Assembly (NCBI GenBank): GCA_949318235.1 | Contig: OX439129.1 | Coordinates: 62,001-126,000, forward strand | Direction: 5' to 3' | DNA length: 64,000 nt | DNA from: Ecdyonurus torrentis | Taxonomy: Eukaryota > Arthropoda > Insecta > Ephemeroptera > Heptageniidae | In this document: piece after piece, positions 23,725 through 37,243 of the stretch | Layout of the letters: the number at the start of each line of letters is the position of its first letter | How positions within the stretch are numbered: position 1 is the first letter of the stretch | Notes under the pieces: generated by a model | Databases searched by the model: none | Told to the model about the DNA's origin: nothing | The model's input: only the letters and a program-made list of their open reading frames with translations | Translations under genes and position numbers: made by a program

Positions 23725-23736
23725 TGGCAAAGTCTG
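23725..23736 (-). repeat. Right terminal inverted repeat of the hAT-like element
   Basis: TGGCAAAGTCTG; its reverse complement matches the left terminus at 11 of 12 positions. It is followed directly by the second target-site copy. Confidence 0.92.
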
Positions 23737-23744
23737 TATCTCAG
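23737..23744 (+). repeat. Target-site duplication, right copy (8 bp)
   Basis: TATCTCAG, identical to 22582-22589, after which the B monomer resumes in phase with AAACTAATAATGCTACAG. Confidence 0.95.
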
Positions 23745-26429
23745 AAACTAATAATGCTACAGACTTACGGTATGAACTGAAATGTATCACTTTGAAATGT
23801 CTTATGAAAAGTTTATAACACTTTAGTCGCAAAAATAAAACTTTCTCAGTTTTTGAGAATTTTCGAATTTTCTTACCGAAGTTTATAGCATTGTAGCCCA
23901 TATGAAGAAAAAAAAAGTTTGTAACTCGAGTTCCAATTGAGATAGAAAGTTGGGGTTTTGAAATAAAGTGATGCAAAACGCTCTATAGTACTAAATTTAC
24001 CTCTAGAATCAAAATTGAGAAAAAAAAATTTTCGAAAAAAATTGTGTTTTTCAGATTCTGAAAACGATTTTTGATGATATCTCAGAATTTAATAATGCTA
24101 CAGACTTACGGTTTGAACTGAAATGTATCACTTTGAAATGTCTAACGAAAAGTTTATTACACTTTAGTCGCAAAAACTAAAACTTTCTTATTATTTGAGA
24201 ATTTTTGAATTTTCTTACCGAAGTCTAGCATTGTAGCCCATATGAAGAAAAAAAAAGTTTGTAACTCGAGTTCTAATTGAAATGTAAAGTGGTGGTTTTG
24301 AAATAAAGTGATGCAAAACGCTCTATAGTACTAAATTCACCTCTAGAAACAAAATTGAGAAAAAAAATTTTTCGAAAAAAATTGTGTTTTTCAGATTCTG
24401 AAAACGATTTTTGATGATATCTCAGAAACTAATAATGCAACAGACTTACGGTTTGAACTGAAATGTATCACTTTGAAATGTCTTATGAAAAGTTTATTAC
24501 ACTTAAGTCGCAAAAAATAAAACTTTCTCAGTTTTTGAGAATTTTCGTATTTTCTTACTGAAGTCTATAGCATTGTAGCCCATATGAAGAAAAAAAAAGT
24601 TTGTAACTCAAATTCCAATTGAGATAGAAAGTTGCGGTTTTGAAATAAAGTGATGCAAAACGCTCTATAGTACTAAATTTACCTCTAGAAACAAAATTGA
24701 GAAAAAAATTTTTTCGAAAAAAATTGTGTTTTTCAGATTCTTAAAACGATTTTTGATGATATCTCAGAATTTAATAATGCTACAGACTTACGGTTTGAAC
24801 TGAAATGTATCACTTTGAAATGTCTTATGAAAAGTTTATTACACTTAAGTCGCAAAAAATAAAACTTTCTCAGTTTTTGAGAATTTTCGTATTTTCTTAC
24901 CGAAGTCTATAGCATTGTAGCCCATATGAAGAAAAAAAAAGTTTGTAACTCAAATTCCAATTGAGATAGAAAGTTGCGGTTTTGAAATAAAGTGATGCAA
25001 AACGCTCTATAGTACTAAATTAACCTCTCGAAACAAAATTGAGAAAAAAAAATTTTCGAAAAAAATTGTGTTTTTCAGATTCTGAAAACGATTTTTGATA
25101 ATATTTTAGAAACTAATAATGCAACAGACTTACGGTTTGAACTGAAATGTATCACTTTGAAATGTCTTATGAAAAGTTTATTACACTTAAGTCGCAAAAA
25201 ATAAAACTTTCTCAGTTTTTGAGAATTTTCGTATTTTCTTACCGAAGTCTATAGCATTGTAGCCCATATGAAGAAAAAAAAAGTTTGTAACTCGAGTTCC
25301 AATTGAGATAGAAAGTTGTGGTTTTGAAATAAAGTGATGCAAAACGCTCCATAGTTTTAAATTCACCTCTAGAAACAAATTTGAGAAAAATAATTTTTCC
25401 AAAAAAATTGTGTTTTTCAGTTTCTGAAAACGATTTTTGATGATATCTCAGAAACAAATAATGCTACAGACTTACGTTTTGAACTGAAATGTATCACTTT
25501 GAAATGTCTTATAAAAAGTTTATAACACTTTAGTCGCAAAAACTAAAACTTTCTTAGTATTTGAGAATTTTCGAATTTTCTTACCGAAGTGTTATAGCAT
25601 TGTAGCCCATATGAAGAAAAAAAAAGTTTGTAACTCGAGTTCCAATTGAGATAGAAAGTTGGGGTTTTGAAATAAAGTGATGCAAAACGCTCTATAGTAC
25701 TAAATTTACCTCTAGAATCAAAATTGAGAAAAAAAAATTTTCGAAAAAAATTGTGTTTTTCAGATTCTGAAAACGATTTTTGATGATATCTCAGAATTTA
25801 ATAATGCTACAGACTTACGGTTTGAACTGAAATGTATCACTTTGAAATGTCTAACGAAAAGTTTATTACACTTTAGTCGCAAAAACTAAAACTTTCTTAT
25901 TATTTGAGAATTTTTGAATTTTCTTACCGAAGTCTAGCATTGTAGCCCATATGAAGAAAAAAAAAGTTTGTAACTCGAGTTCTAATTGAAATGTAAAGTT
26001 GTGGTTTTGAAATAAAGTGATGCAAAACGCTCTATAGTACTAAATTCACCTCTAGAAACAAAATTGAGAAAAAAAAATTTTCGAAAAAAATTGTGTTTTT
26101 CAGATTCTGAAAACGATTTTTGATGATATTTTAGAAACTAAAAATGCAACAGACTTACGGTTTGAACTGAAATGTATCACTTTGAAATGTCTTATGAAAA
26201 GTTTATTACACTTAAGTCGCAAAAAATAAAACTTTCTCAGTTTTTGAGAATTTTCGTATTTTCTTACCGAAGTCTATAGCATTGTAGCCCATATGAAGAA
26301 AAAAAAAGTTTGTAACTCGAGTTCCAATTGAGATAGAAAGTTGTGGTTTTGAAATAAAGTGATGCAAAACGCTCCATAGTTTTAAATTCACCTCTAGAAA
26401 CAAATTTGAGAAAAATAATTTTTCCAAAA

Positions 26430-27520
26430 AAATTGTGTTTTTCAGTTTCTGAAAACGATTTTTGATGATATCTCAGAAACTAATAATGCTACAGACTTAC
26501 GGTTTGAACTGAAATGTATCACTTTGAAATGTCTTATAAAAAGTAAATAACACTTTAGTCGCAAAAACTAAAACTTTCTTAGTATTTGAGAATTTTCGAA
26601 TTTTCTTACCGAAGTGTTATAGCATTGTAGCCCATATGAAGAAAAAAAAAGTTTGTAACTCGAGTTCTAATTGAGATGTAAAGTTGTGGTTTTAAAATAA
26701 AGTGATGCAAAACGCTCTATAGTACTAAATTCACCTCTAAAAACAAAATTGAGAAAAAAATTTTTCGAAAAAAATTGTGTTTTTCAGTTTCTGAAAACGA
26801 TTTTTGATGATATCTCAGAAACTAATAATGCTACAGACTTACGGTTTGAACTGAAATGTATCACTTTGAAATGTCTTATAAAAAGTTTATAACACTTTAG
26901 TCGCAAAAACTAAAACTTTCTTAGTATTTGAGAATTTTCGAATTTTCTTACCGAAGTGTTATAGCATTGTAGCCCATATGAAGAAAAAAAAAGTTTGTAA
27001 CTCGAGTTCTAATTGAGATGTAAAGTTGTGGTTTTAAAATAAAGTGGTGCAAAATGCTCTATAGTTTTATATTCACCTCTAGAAACAAATTTGAGAAAAA
27101 AAATTTTCGAAAAAAATTGTGTTTTTCAGATTCTGAAAACGATTTTTGATGATATCTCAGAAACTAATAATGCTAGAGACTTACGGTTTGAACTGAAATG
27201 TATCACTTTGAAATGTCTTATGAAAAGTTTACAACACTTTAGTCGCAAAAACTAAAACTTTCTCAGTTTTTGAGAATTTTCGTATTTTCTTACCGATGTC
27301 TATAGCATTGTAGCCCATATGAAGAAAAAAAAGTTTGTAACTCGAGTTCCAATTGAGATAGAAAGTTGCGGTTTTGAAATAAAGTGATGCAAAACGCTCT
27401 ATAGTACTAAATTTACCTCTAGAAACAAAATTGAGAAAAATAATATTTCGAAAAAAATTGTGTTTTTCAGATTCTGAAAACGATTTTTGATGATATCTCA
27501 GAAACTAATAATGCTACAGA
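26430..27520 (+). repeat. Satellite B duplicated segment (pairs with 35303-36390, offset 8873)
   Basis: Shared rare marks at a constant offset of 8873 bp (26 monomers) are AAAAGTAAATAACAC (26541 with 35414), TAATGCTAGAGAC (27168 with 36041) and TAATATTTCG (27441 with 36314). The pairing fails after about 27520, where GTACTGAAATG faces GAACTGAAATG. Confidence 0.75.
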
Positions 27521-29119
27521 CTTACGGTTTGTACTGAAATGTATCACTTTGAAATGTCTTATGAAAAGTTTATAACACTTTAGTCGCAAAAACTAAAACT
27601 TTCTCAGTTTTTGAGAATTTTCGAATTTTCTTACCGATGTCTATAGCATTGTAGCCCATATGAAGAAAAAAAAGTTTGTAACTCGAGTTTTAATTGAGAT
27701 GGAAAGTTGTGGTTTTGAAAAAAAGTGATGCAAAACGCTCTATAGTACTAAATTCACCTCTAGAAACAAAATTGAGAAAAAAATTTTTTCGAAAAAAATT
27801 GTGTTTTTCAGATTCTGAAAACGATTTTTGATGATATCTCAGAAACTAATAATGCTACAGGTTTACGGTTTGAACTGAAATGTATCACTTTGAAATGTCT
27901 AACGAAAAGTTTATTACACTTTAGTCGCAAAAACTAAAACTTTCTTATTATTTGAGAATTTTTGAATTTTCTTACCGAAGTCTAGCATTGTAGCCCATAT
28001 GAAGAAAAAAAAAGTTTGTAACTCGAGTTCTAATTGAAATGTAAAGTTGTGGTTGTGAAATAAAGTGATGCAAAACGCTCTATAGTACTAAATTCACCTC
28101 TAGAAACAAAATTGAGAAAAAAAAATTTTCGAAAAAAATTGTGTTTTTCAGATTCTGAAAACGATTTTTGATGATATCTCAGAAACTAATAATGCTACAG
28201 ACTTACGGTTTGAACTGAAATGTATCACTTTGAAATGTCTTATAAAAAGTTTATAACACTTTAGTCGCAAAAACTAAAACTTTCTTAGTATTTGAGAATT
28301 TTCGAATTTTCTTACCGAAGTGTTATAGCATTGTAGCCCATATGAAGAAAAAAAAAGTTTGTAACTCGAGTTCTAATTGAGATGTAAAGTTGTGGTTTTA
28401 AAATAAAGTGATGCAAAACGCTCTATAGTACTAAATTTACCTCTAAAAACAAAATTGAGAAAAAAAAATTTCGAAAAAAATTGTGTTTTTCAGATTCTGA
28501 AAACGATTTTTGATGATATCTCAGAAACTAATAATGCTACAGACTTACGGTATGAACTGAAATGTATCACTTTGAAATGTCTTATGAAAAGTTTATAACA
28601 CTTTAGTCGCAAAAACTAAAACTTTCTCCGTTTTTGAGAATTTTCGAATTTTCTTACCGAAGTTTATAGCATTGTAGCCTATATGAAGAAAAAAAAAGTT
28701 TGTAACTTGAGTTCTAATTGAGATGTTAAGTTGCGGTTTTGAAATAAAGTGGTGCAAAATGCTCTATAGTTTTATATTCACCTCTAGAAACAAATTTGAG
28801 AAAAAAATTTTTCGAAAAAAATTGTGTTTTTCAGATTCTGAAAACGATTTTTGATGATATCTCAGAAACTAATAATGCTAGAGACTTACGGTTTGAACTG
28901 AAATGTATCACTTTGAAATGTCTTATGAAAAGTTTATAACACTTAAGTCGCAAAAACTAAAACTTTCTCAGTTTTTGAGAATTTTCGTATTTTCTTACCG
29001 ATGTCTATAGCATTGTAGCCCATATGAAGAAAAAAAAGTTTGTAACTCGAGTTCCAATTGAGATAGAAAGTTGCGGTTTTGAAATAAAGTGATGCAAAAC
29101 GCTCTATAGTACTAAATTT

Positions 29120-30075
29120 ACCTCTAGAAACAAAATTGAGAAAAATAATATTTCGAAAAAAATTGTGTTTTTCAGATTCTGAAAACGATTTTTGATGATA
29201 TCTCAGAAACTAATAATGCTACAGACTTACGGTTTGAACTGAAATGTATCACTTTGAAATGTCTAACGAAAAGTTTATTACACTTTAGTCGCAAAAAATA
29301 AAACTTTCTCTGTTTTTGAGAATTTTCGTATTTTCTTACCGAAGTCTATAGCATTGTAGCCCATATGAAGAAAAAAAAAGTTTGTAACTCGAGTTCCAAT
29401 TAAGATAGAAAGTTGCGGTTTTGAAATAAAGTGATGCAAAACGCTCTATAGTTTTAAATTCACCTCTAGAAACAAATTTGAGAAAAATAATTTTTCCAAA
29501 AAAATTGTGTTTTTCAGTTTCTGAAAACGATTTTTGAGGATATCTCAGAAACTAATAATGCTACAGACTTACGGTTTGTACTGAAATGTATCACTTTGAA
29601 ATGTCTTATGAAAAGTTTATAACACTTTAGTCGCAAAAACTAAAACTTTCTCAGTTTTTGAGAATTTTCGAATTTGCTTACCGATGTCTATAGCATTGTA
29701 GCCCATATGAAGAAAAAAAAGTTTGTAACTCGAGTTTTAATTGAGATGGAAAGTTGTGGTTTTGAAATAAAGTGATGCAAAACGCTCTATAGTACTAAAT
29801 TTACCTCTAGAAACAAAATTGAGAAAAATAATATTTCGAAAAACATTGTGTTTTTCAGATTCTGAAAACGATTTTTGATGATATCTCAGAAACTAATAAT
29901 GCTACAGACTTACGAATTGAACTGAAATGTATCACTTTGAAATGTCTAACGAAAAGTTTATTACACTTAAGTCGCAAAAAATAAAACTTTCTCAGTTTTT
30001 GAGAATTTTCGTATTTTCTTACCGAAGTCTATAGCATTGTAGCCCATATGAAGAAAAAAAAGTTTGTAACTCGAG
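29120..30075 (+). repeat. Satellite B duplicated segment (pairs with 36288-37243, offset 7168)
   Basis: The rare marks CGAAAAACATTGTG and CTTACGAATTGAACTG recur at about 37 kb; TACGAATTGA at 29911 pairs with 37079, an offset of 7168 (21 monomers). Small differences exist, such as TTTGAGGATATC here against TTTGATGATATC. Confidence 0.7.
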
Positions 30076-32099
30076 TTCCAATTGAGATAGAAAGTTGCGG
30101 TTTTGAAATAAAGTGATGCAAAACGCTCTATAGTTTTAAATTCACCTCTAGAAACAAATTTGAGAAAAATAATTTTTCCAAAAAAAATTGTGTTTTTCAG
30201 TTTCTGAAAACGATTTTTGATGATATCTCAGAAACTAATAATGCTACAGACTTACGTTTTGAACTGAAATGTATCACTTTAAAATGTCTTATGAAAAGTT
30301 TATAACACTTTAGTCGCAAAAACTAAAACTTTCTCCGTTTTTGAGAATTTTCGAATTTTCTTACCGAAGTTTATAGCATTGTAGCCTATATGAAGAAAAA
30401 AAAAGTTTGTAACTTGAGTTCTAATTGAGATGTTAAGTTGCGGTTTTGAAATAAAGTGGTGCAAAATGCTCTATAGTTTTATATTCACCTCTAGAAACAA
30501 ATTTGAGAAAAAAAATTTTCGAAAAAAATTGTGTTTTTCAGATTCTGAAAACGATTTTTGATGATATCTCAGAAACTAATAATGCTAGAGACTTACGGTT
30601 TGAACTGAAATGTATCACTTTGAAATGTCTTATGAAAAGTTTATAACACTTTAGTCGCAAAAACTAAAACTTTCTCAGATTTTGAGAATTTTCGTATTTT
30701 CTTACCGATGTCTATAGCATTGTAGCCCATATGAAGAAAAAAAAGTTTGTAACTCGAGTTCCAATTGAGATAGAAAGTTGCGGTTTTGAAATAAAGTGAT
30801 GCAAAACGCTCTATAGTACTAAATTTACCTCTAGAAACAAAATTGAGAAAAATAATATTTCGAAAAAAATTGTGTTTTTCAGATTCTGAAAACGATTTTT
30901 GATGATATCTCAGAAACTAATAATGCTACAGACTTACGGTTTGAACTGAAATGTATCACTTTGAAATGTCTAACGAAAAGTTTATTACACTTTAGTCGCA
31001 AAAAATAAAACTTTCTCTGTTTTTGAGAATTTTCGTATTTTCTTACCGAAGTCTATAGCATTGTAGCCCATATGAAGAAAAAAAAAGTTTGTAACTCGAG
31101 TTCCAATTGAGATAGAAAGTTGCGGTTTTGAAATAAAGTGATGCAAAACGCTCTATAGTTTTAAATTCACCTCTAGAAACAAATTTGAGAAAAATAATTT
31201 TTCCAAAAAAATTGTGTTTTTCAGTTTCTGAAAACGATTTTTGATGATATCTCAGAAACTAATAATGCTACAGACTTACGGTTTGAACTGAAATGTATCA
31301 CTTTAAAATGTCTTATGAAAAGTTTATAACACTTTAGTCGCAAAAACTAAAACTTTCTCAGTTTTTGAGAATTTTCGAATTTTCTTACCGATGTCTATAG
31401 CATTGTAGCCAATATGAAGAAAAAAAAGTTTGTAACTCGAGTTTTAATTGAGATGGAAAGTTGTGGTTTTGAAAAAAAGTGATGCAAAACGCTCTATAGT
31501 ACTAAATTCACCTCTAGAAACAAAATTGAGAAAAAATTTTTTTCGAAAAAAATTGTGTTTTTCAGATTCTGAAAACGATTTTTGATAATATCTCAGAAAC
31601 TAATAATGCTACAGGCTTACGGTTTGAACTGAAATGTATCACTTTGAAATGTCTTATGAAAAGTTTATAACACTTTAGTCGCAAAAACTAAAACTTTCTC
31701 AGTTTTTGAGAATTTTCGAATTTTCTTACCGAAGTTTATAGCATTGTAGCCCATTTGAAGAAAAAAAAAGTTTGTAACTCGAGTTCCAATTGAGATAGAA
31801 AGTTGCGGTTTTGAAATAAAGTGATGCAAAACGCTCTATAGTACTAAATTTACCTCTAGAATCAAAATTGAGAAAAAAAAAATTTCGAAAAAAATTGTGT
31901 TTTTCAGATTCTGAAAACGATTTTTGATGATATCTCAGAATTTATTAATGCTACAGACTTACGGTTTGAACTGAAATGTATCACTTTGAAATGTCTAACG
32001 AAAAGTTTATTACACTTTAGTCGCAAAAACTAAAACTTTCTTATTATTTGAGAATTTTTGAATTTTCTTACCGAAGTCTAGCATTGTAGCCCATATGAA

Positions 32100-35000
32100 G
32101 AAAAAAAAAGTTTGTAACTCGAGTTCTAATTGAAATGTAAAGTTGTGGTTTTGAAATAAAGTGATGCAAAACGCTCTATAGTACTAAATTCACCTCTAGA
32201 AACAAAATTGAGAAAAAAAAATTTTCGAAAAAAATTGTGTTTTTCAGATTCTGAAAACGATTTTTAATGATATCTCAGAAACTAATAATGCAACAGACTT
32301 ACGGTTTGAACTGAAATGTATCACTTTGAAATGTCTTATGAAAAGTTTATTACACTTAAGTCGCAAAAAATAATTCTTTCTTAGTTTTTGAGAATTTTCG
32401 TATTTTCTTACCGAAGTCTATAGCATTGTAGCCCATATGAAGAAAAAAAAAGTTTGTAACTCAAATTCCAATTTAGATAGAAAGTTGCGGTTTTGAAATA
32501 AAGTGATGCAAAACGCTCTATAGTACTAAATTTACCTCTAGAAACAAAATTGAGAAAAAAAATTTTTCGAAAAAAATTGTGTTTTTCAGATTCTTAAAAC
32601 GATTTTTGATGATATCTCAGAATTTAATAATGCTACAGACTTACGGTTTGAACTGAAATGTATCACTTTGAAATGTCTAACAAAAAGTTTATTACACTTT
32701 AGTCGCAAAAACTAAAACTTTCTTAGTATTTGAGAATTTTTGAATTTTCTTACCGAAGTCTATAGCATTGTAGCCCATATGAAGAAAAAAAAAAGTTTGT
32801 AACTCGAGTTCCAATTGAGATAGAAAGTTGCAGTTTTAAAATAAAGTGATGCAAAACGCTCTATAGTACTAAATTTACCTCTAGAAACAAAATTGAGAAA
32901 AAAAAATTTTCGAAAAAAATTGTTTTTCAGATTCTGAAAACGATTTTTGATGATATCTCAGAAACTAATAATTCTACAGACTTACGGTTTGAACTGAAAT
33001 GTATCACTTTAAAATGTCTAACGAAAAGTTTATTACCCTTTAGTCGCAAAAATATAAAACTTTCTCAGTTTTTGAGACTTTTCGTATTTTCTTACCGAAG
33101 TCTATAGCATTGTAGCCCATATGAAGAAAAAAAAGTTTGTAACTCGAGTTCCAATTGAGATAGAAAGTTGTGGTTTTGAAATAAAGTGATGCAAAACGCT
33201 CTATAGTTTTAAATTCACCTCTAGAAACAAATTTGAGAAAAATAATTTTTCTAAAAAAATTGTGTTTTTCAGTTTCTGAAAACGATTTTTGATGATATCT
33301 CAGAAACTAATAATGCTACAGACTTACGGTTTGAACTGAAATGTATCACTTTGAAATGTCTTATAAAAAGTTTATAACACTTTAGTCGCAAAAACTAAAA
33401 CTTTCTTAGTATTTGAGAATTTTCGAATTTTCTTACCGAAGTGTTATAGCATTGTAGCTGATATGAAGAAAAAAAAAGTTTGTAACTCGAGTTCTAATTG
33501 AGATGTAAAGTTGTGGTTTTAAAATAAAGTGATGCAAAACGCTCTATAGTACTAAATTCACCTCTAAAAACAAAATTGAGAAAAAAAAATTTCGAAAAAA
33601 ATTGTGTTTTTCAGATTCTGAAAACGATTTTTGATGATATCTCAGAAACTAATAATGCTACAGACTTACGGTATGAACTGAAATGTATCACTTTAAAATG
33701 TCTTATGAAAAGTTTATAACACTTTAGTCGCAAAAACTAAAACTTTCTCCGTTTTTGAGAATTTTCGAATTTTCTTACCGAAGTTTATAGCATTGTAGCT
33801 CATATGAAGAAAAAAAAAGTTTGTAACTCGTGTTCCAATTTAGATAGAAAGTTGCGGTTTTGAAATAAAGTGATGCAAAACGCTCTATAGTACTAAATAC
33901 ACCTCTAAAAACAAAATTGAGAAAAAAAAATTTCGAAAAAAATTGTGTTTTTCAGATTCTGAAAACGATTTTTGATGATATCTCAGAAAATAATAATGCT
34001 ACAGACTTACGGTTTGAACTGAAATGTATCACTTTGAAATGTCTAACGAAAAGTTTTTTACACTTTAGTCGCAAAAAATAAAACTTTCTCCGTTTTTGAG
34101 AATTTTCGAATTTTCTTACCGAAGTTTATAGCATTGTAGCCCATATGAAGAAAAAAAAAGTTTGTAACTTGAGTTCTAATTGAGATGTAAAGTTGTGGTT
34201 TTGAAATAAAGTGATGCAAAACGCTCTATAGTTTTAAATTCACCTCTAGAAACAAATTTGAGAAAAATAATTTTTCTAAAAAATTGTGTTTTTCAGATTC
34301 TGAAAACGATTTTTGATGATATCTCAGAAACTAATAATGCTACAGACTTACGGTTTAAACTTAAATGTATCACTTTGAAATGTCTAACGAAAAGTTTATG
34401 ACACTTTAGTCGCAAAAAATAAAACTTTCTCAGTTTTTGAGAATTTTCGTATTTTCTTACCGAAGTCTATAGCATTGTAGCCCATATGAAGAAAAAAAAT
34501 TTTGTAACTCGAGTTCTAATTGAGATAGAAAGTTGCGGTTTTGAAATAAAGTGATGCAAAACGCTCTATAGTACTCAATTTACCTCTAGAAACAAAATTG
34601 AGAAAAAAAAAATTTCGAAAAAATTGTGTTTTTCAGATTCTGAAAACGATTTTAGATGATATCTCAGAAACTAATAATGCTACAGACTTACGGTTTGAAC
34701 TGAAACGTATCACTTTGAAATGTCTAACGAAAAGTTTTTTACACTTTAGTCGCAAAAACTAAAACTTTCTCAGTTTTTGAGATTTTTCGTATTTTCTTAC
34801 CGATGTCTATAGCATTGTAGCCCATATGAAGAAAAAAAAGTTTGTAACTCGAGTTTTAATTGAGATGGAAAGTTGTGGTTTTGAAATAAAGTGATGCAAA
34901 ACGCTCTATAGTACTAAATTCACCTCTAGAAACAAAATTGAGAAAAAAAAATTTTCGAAAAAAATTGTGTTTTTCAGATTCTGAAAACGATTTTTGATGA

Positions 35001-35390
35001 TATCTCAAAAACTGATAATGCTACAGACTTACGGTTTGAACTGAAATGTATCACTTTGAAATGACTTATGAAAAGTTTATTACACTTAAGTCGCAAAAAA
35101 TAAACTTTCTCAGTTTTTGAGAATTTTCGTATTTTCTTACCGAAGTCTATAGCATTGTAGCCCATATGAAGAAAAAAAAAGTTTGTAACTCGAGTTCCAA
35201 TTGAGATAGAAAGTTGCGGTTTTGAAATAAAGTGATGCAAAACGCTCTATAGTACTAAATTTACCTCTAGAAACAAAATTGAGAAAAATAATATTTCGAA
35301 AAAAATTGTGTTTTTCAGATTCTGAAATCGATTTTTGATGATATCTCAGAAACTAATAATGCTACAGACTTACGGTTTGAACTGAAATGT
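32100..35390 (+). repeat. Satellite B duplicated segment (pairs with 39951-43241, offset about 7851)
   Basis: Common order of rare marks: CAAATTCCAATTTAGATAG, GTAGCTGATATG, CTCGTGTTCCAATTTAG, GAACTGAAACGTATC and CAAAAACTGATAATGC. The offset is about 7851 bp (23 monomers). A middle stretch (about 32770-33280 against 40620-41130) has the same length but different variant content, as if one to two monomers had been replaced. Confidence 0.72.
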
Positions 35391-36390
35391 ATCACTTTGA
35401 AATGTCTTATAAAAAGTAAATAACACTTTAGTCGCAAAAACTAAAACTTTCTTAGTATTTGAGAATTTTCGAATTTTCTTACCGAAGTGTTATAGCATTG
35501 TAGCCCATATGAAGAAAAAAAAAGTTTGTAACTCGAGTTCTAATTGAGATGTAAAGTTGTGGTTTTAAAATAAAGTGATGCAAAACGCTCTATAGTACTA
35601 AATTCACCTCTAAAAACAAAATTGAGAAAAAAATTTTTCGAAAAAAATTGTGTTTTTCAGTTTCTGAAAACGATTTTTGATGATATCTCAGAAACTAATA
35701 ATGCTACAGACTTACGGTTTGAACTGAAATGTATCACTTTGAAATGTCTTATAAAAAGTTTATAACACTTTAGTCGCAAAAACTAAAACTTTCTTAGTAT
35801 TTGAGAATTTTCGAATTTTCTTACCGAAGTGTTATAGCATTGTAGCCCATATGAAGAAAAAAAAAGTTTGTAACTCGAGTTCTAATTGAGATGTAAAGTT
35901 GTGGTTTTAAAATAAAGTGGTGCAAAATGCTCTATAGTTTTATATTCACCTCTAGAAACAAATTTGAGAAAAAAAATTTTCGAAAAAAATTGTGTTTTTC
36001 AGATTCTGAAAACGATTTTTGATGATATCTCAGAAACTAATAATGCTAGAGACTTACGGTTTGAACTGAAATGTATCACTTTGAAATGTCTTATGAAAAG
36101 TTTACAACACTTTAGTCGCAAAAACTAAAACTTTCTCAGTTTTTGAGAATTTTCGTATTTTCTTACCGATGTCTATAGCATTGTAGCCCATATGAAGAAA
36201 AAAAAGTTTGTAACTCGAGTTCCAATTGAGATAGAAAGTTGCGGTTTTGAAATAAAGTGATGCAAAACGCTCTATAGTACTAAATTTACCTCTAGAAACA
36301 AAATTGAGAAAAATAATATTTCGAAAAAAATTGTGTTTTTCAGATTCTGAAAACGATTTTTGATGATATCTCAGAAACTAATAATGCTAC
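35303..36390 (+). repeat. Satellite B duplicated segment (pairs with 26430-27520)
   Basis: Second copy of the three-monomer run described at 26430-27520. Its downstream continuation instead follows a run seen at 29120 onward, so the two copies sit in different contexts. Confidence 0.73.
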
Positions 36391-37243
36391 AGACTTACGG
36401 TTTGAACTGAAATGTATCACTTTGAAATGTCTAACGAAAAGTTTATTACACTTTAGTCGCAAAAAATAAAACTTTCTCTGTTTTTGAGAATTTTCGTATT
36501 TTCTTACCGAAGTCTATAGCATTGTAGCCCATATGAAGAAAAAAAAAGTTTGTAACTCGAGTTCCAATTGAGATAGAAAGTTGCGGTTTTGAAATAAAGT
36601 GATGCAAAACGCTCTATAGTTTTAAATTCACCTCTAGAAACAAATTTGAGAAAAATAAATTTTCCAAAAAAATTGTGTTTTTCAGTTTCTGAAAACGATT
36701 TTTGATGATATCTCAGAAACTAATAATGCTACAGACTTACGGTTTGTACTGAAATGTATCACTTTGAAATGTCTTATGAAAAGTTTATAACACTTTAGTC
36801 GCAAAAACTAAAACTTTCTCAGTTTTTGAGAATTTTCGAATTTTCTTACCGATGTCTATAGCATTGTAGCCCATATGAAGAAAAAAAAGTTTGTAACTCG
36901 AGTTTTAATTGAGATGGAAAGTTGTGGTTTTGAAATAAAGTGATGCAAAACGCTCTATAGTACTAAATTTACCTCTAGAAACAAAATTGAGAAAAATAAT
37001 ATTTCGAAAAACATTGTGTTTTTCAGATTCTGAAAATGATTTTTGATGATATCTCAGAAACTAATAATGCTACAGACTTACGAATTGAACTGAAATGTAT
37101 CACTTTGAAATGTCTAACGAAAAGTTTATTACACTTAAGTCGCAAAAAATAAAACTTTCTCAGTTTTTGAGAATTTTCGTATTTTCTTACCGAAGTCTAT
37201 AGCATTGTAGCCCATATGAAGAAAAAAAAGTTTGTAACTCGAG
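36288..37243 (+). repeat. Satellite B duplicated segment (pairs with 29120-30075)
   Basis: Copy of the 29120-30075 run. Its upstream neighbour (35303-36390) derives instead from the 26.4-kb run. This stretch is therefore a chimera of two source regions joined in phase. Confidence 0.68.

Larger units (their letters stand above)
22590..23736. mobile_element. Non-autonomous hAT-like DNA transposon (1147 bp) inserted in satellite B
   Basis: The element begins CAGACTTGGCCA and ends TGGCAAAGTCTG. These are inverted terminal repeats matching at 11 of 12 positions. It is flanked by a perfect 8-bp direct duplication, TATCTCAG. Terminal CAG...CTG and an 8-bp target-site duplication are the established signature of the hAT superfamily. 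GC-rich subterminal regions carry seven copies of the 10-bp palindrome GAGCGCGCTC (four left, three right). The AT-rich interior encodes no transposase or any recognisable protein, so movement would have required transposase from elsewhere. It interrupts one B monomer and no other copy was seen in the window. Family is unnamed; superfamily assignment is confident from structure. Confidence 0.9.
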
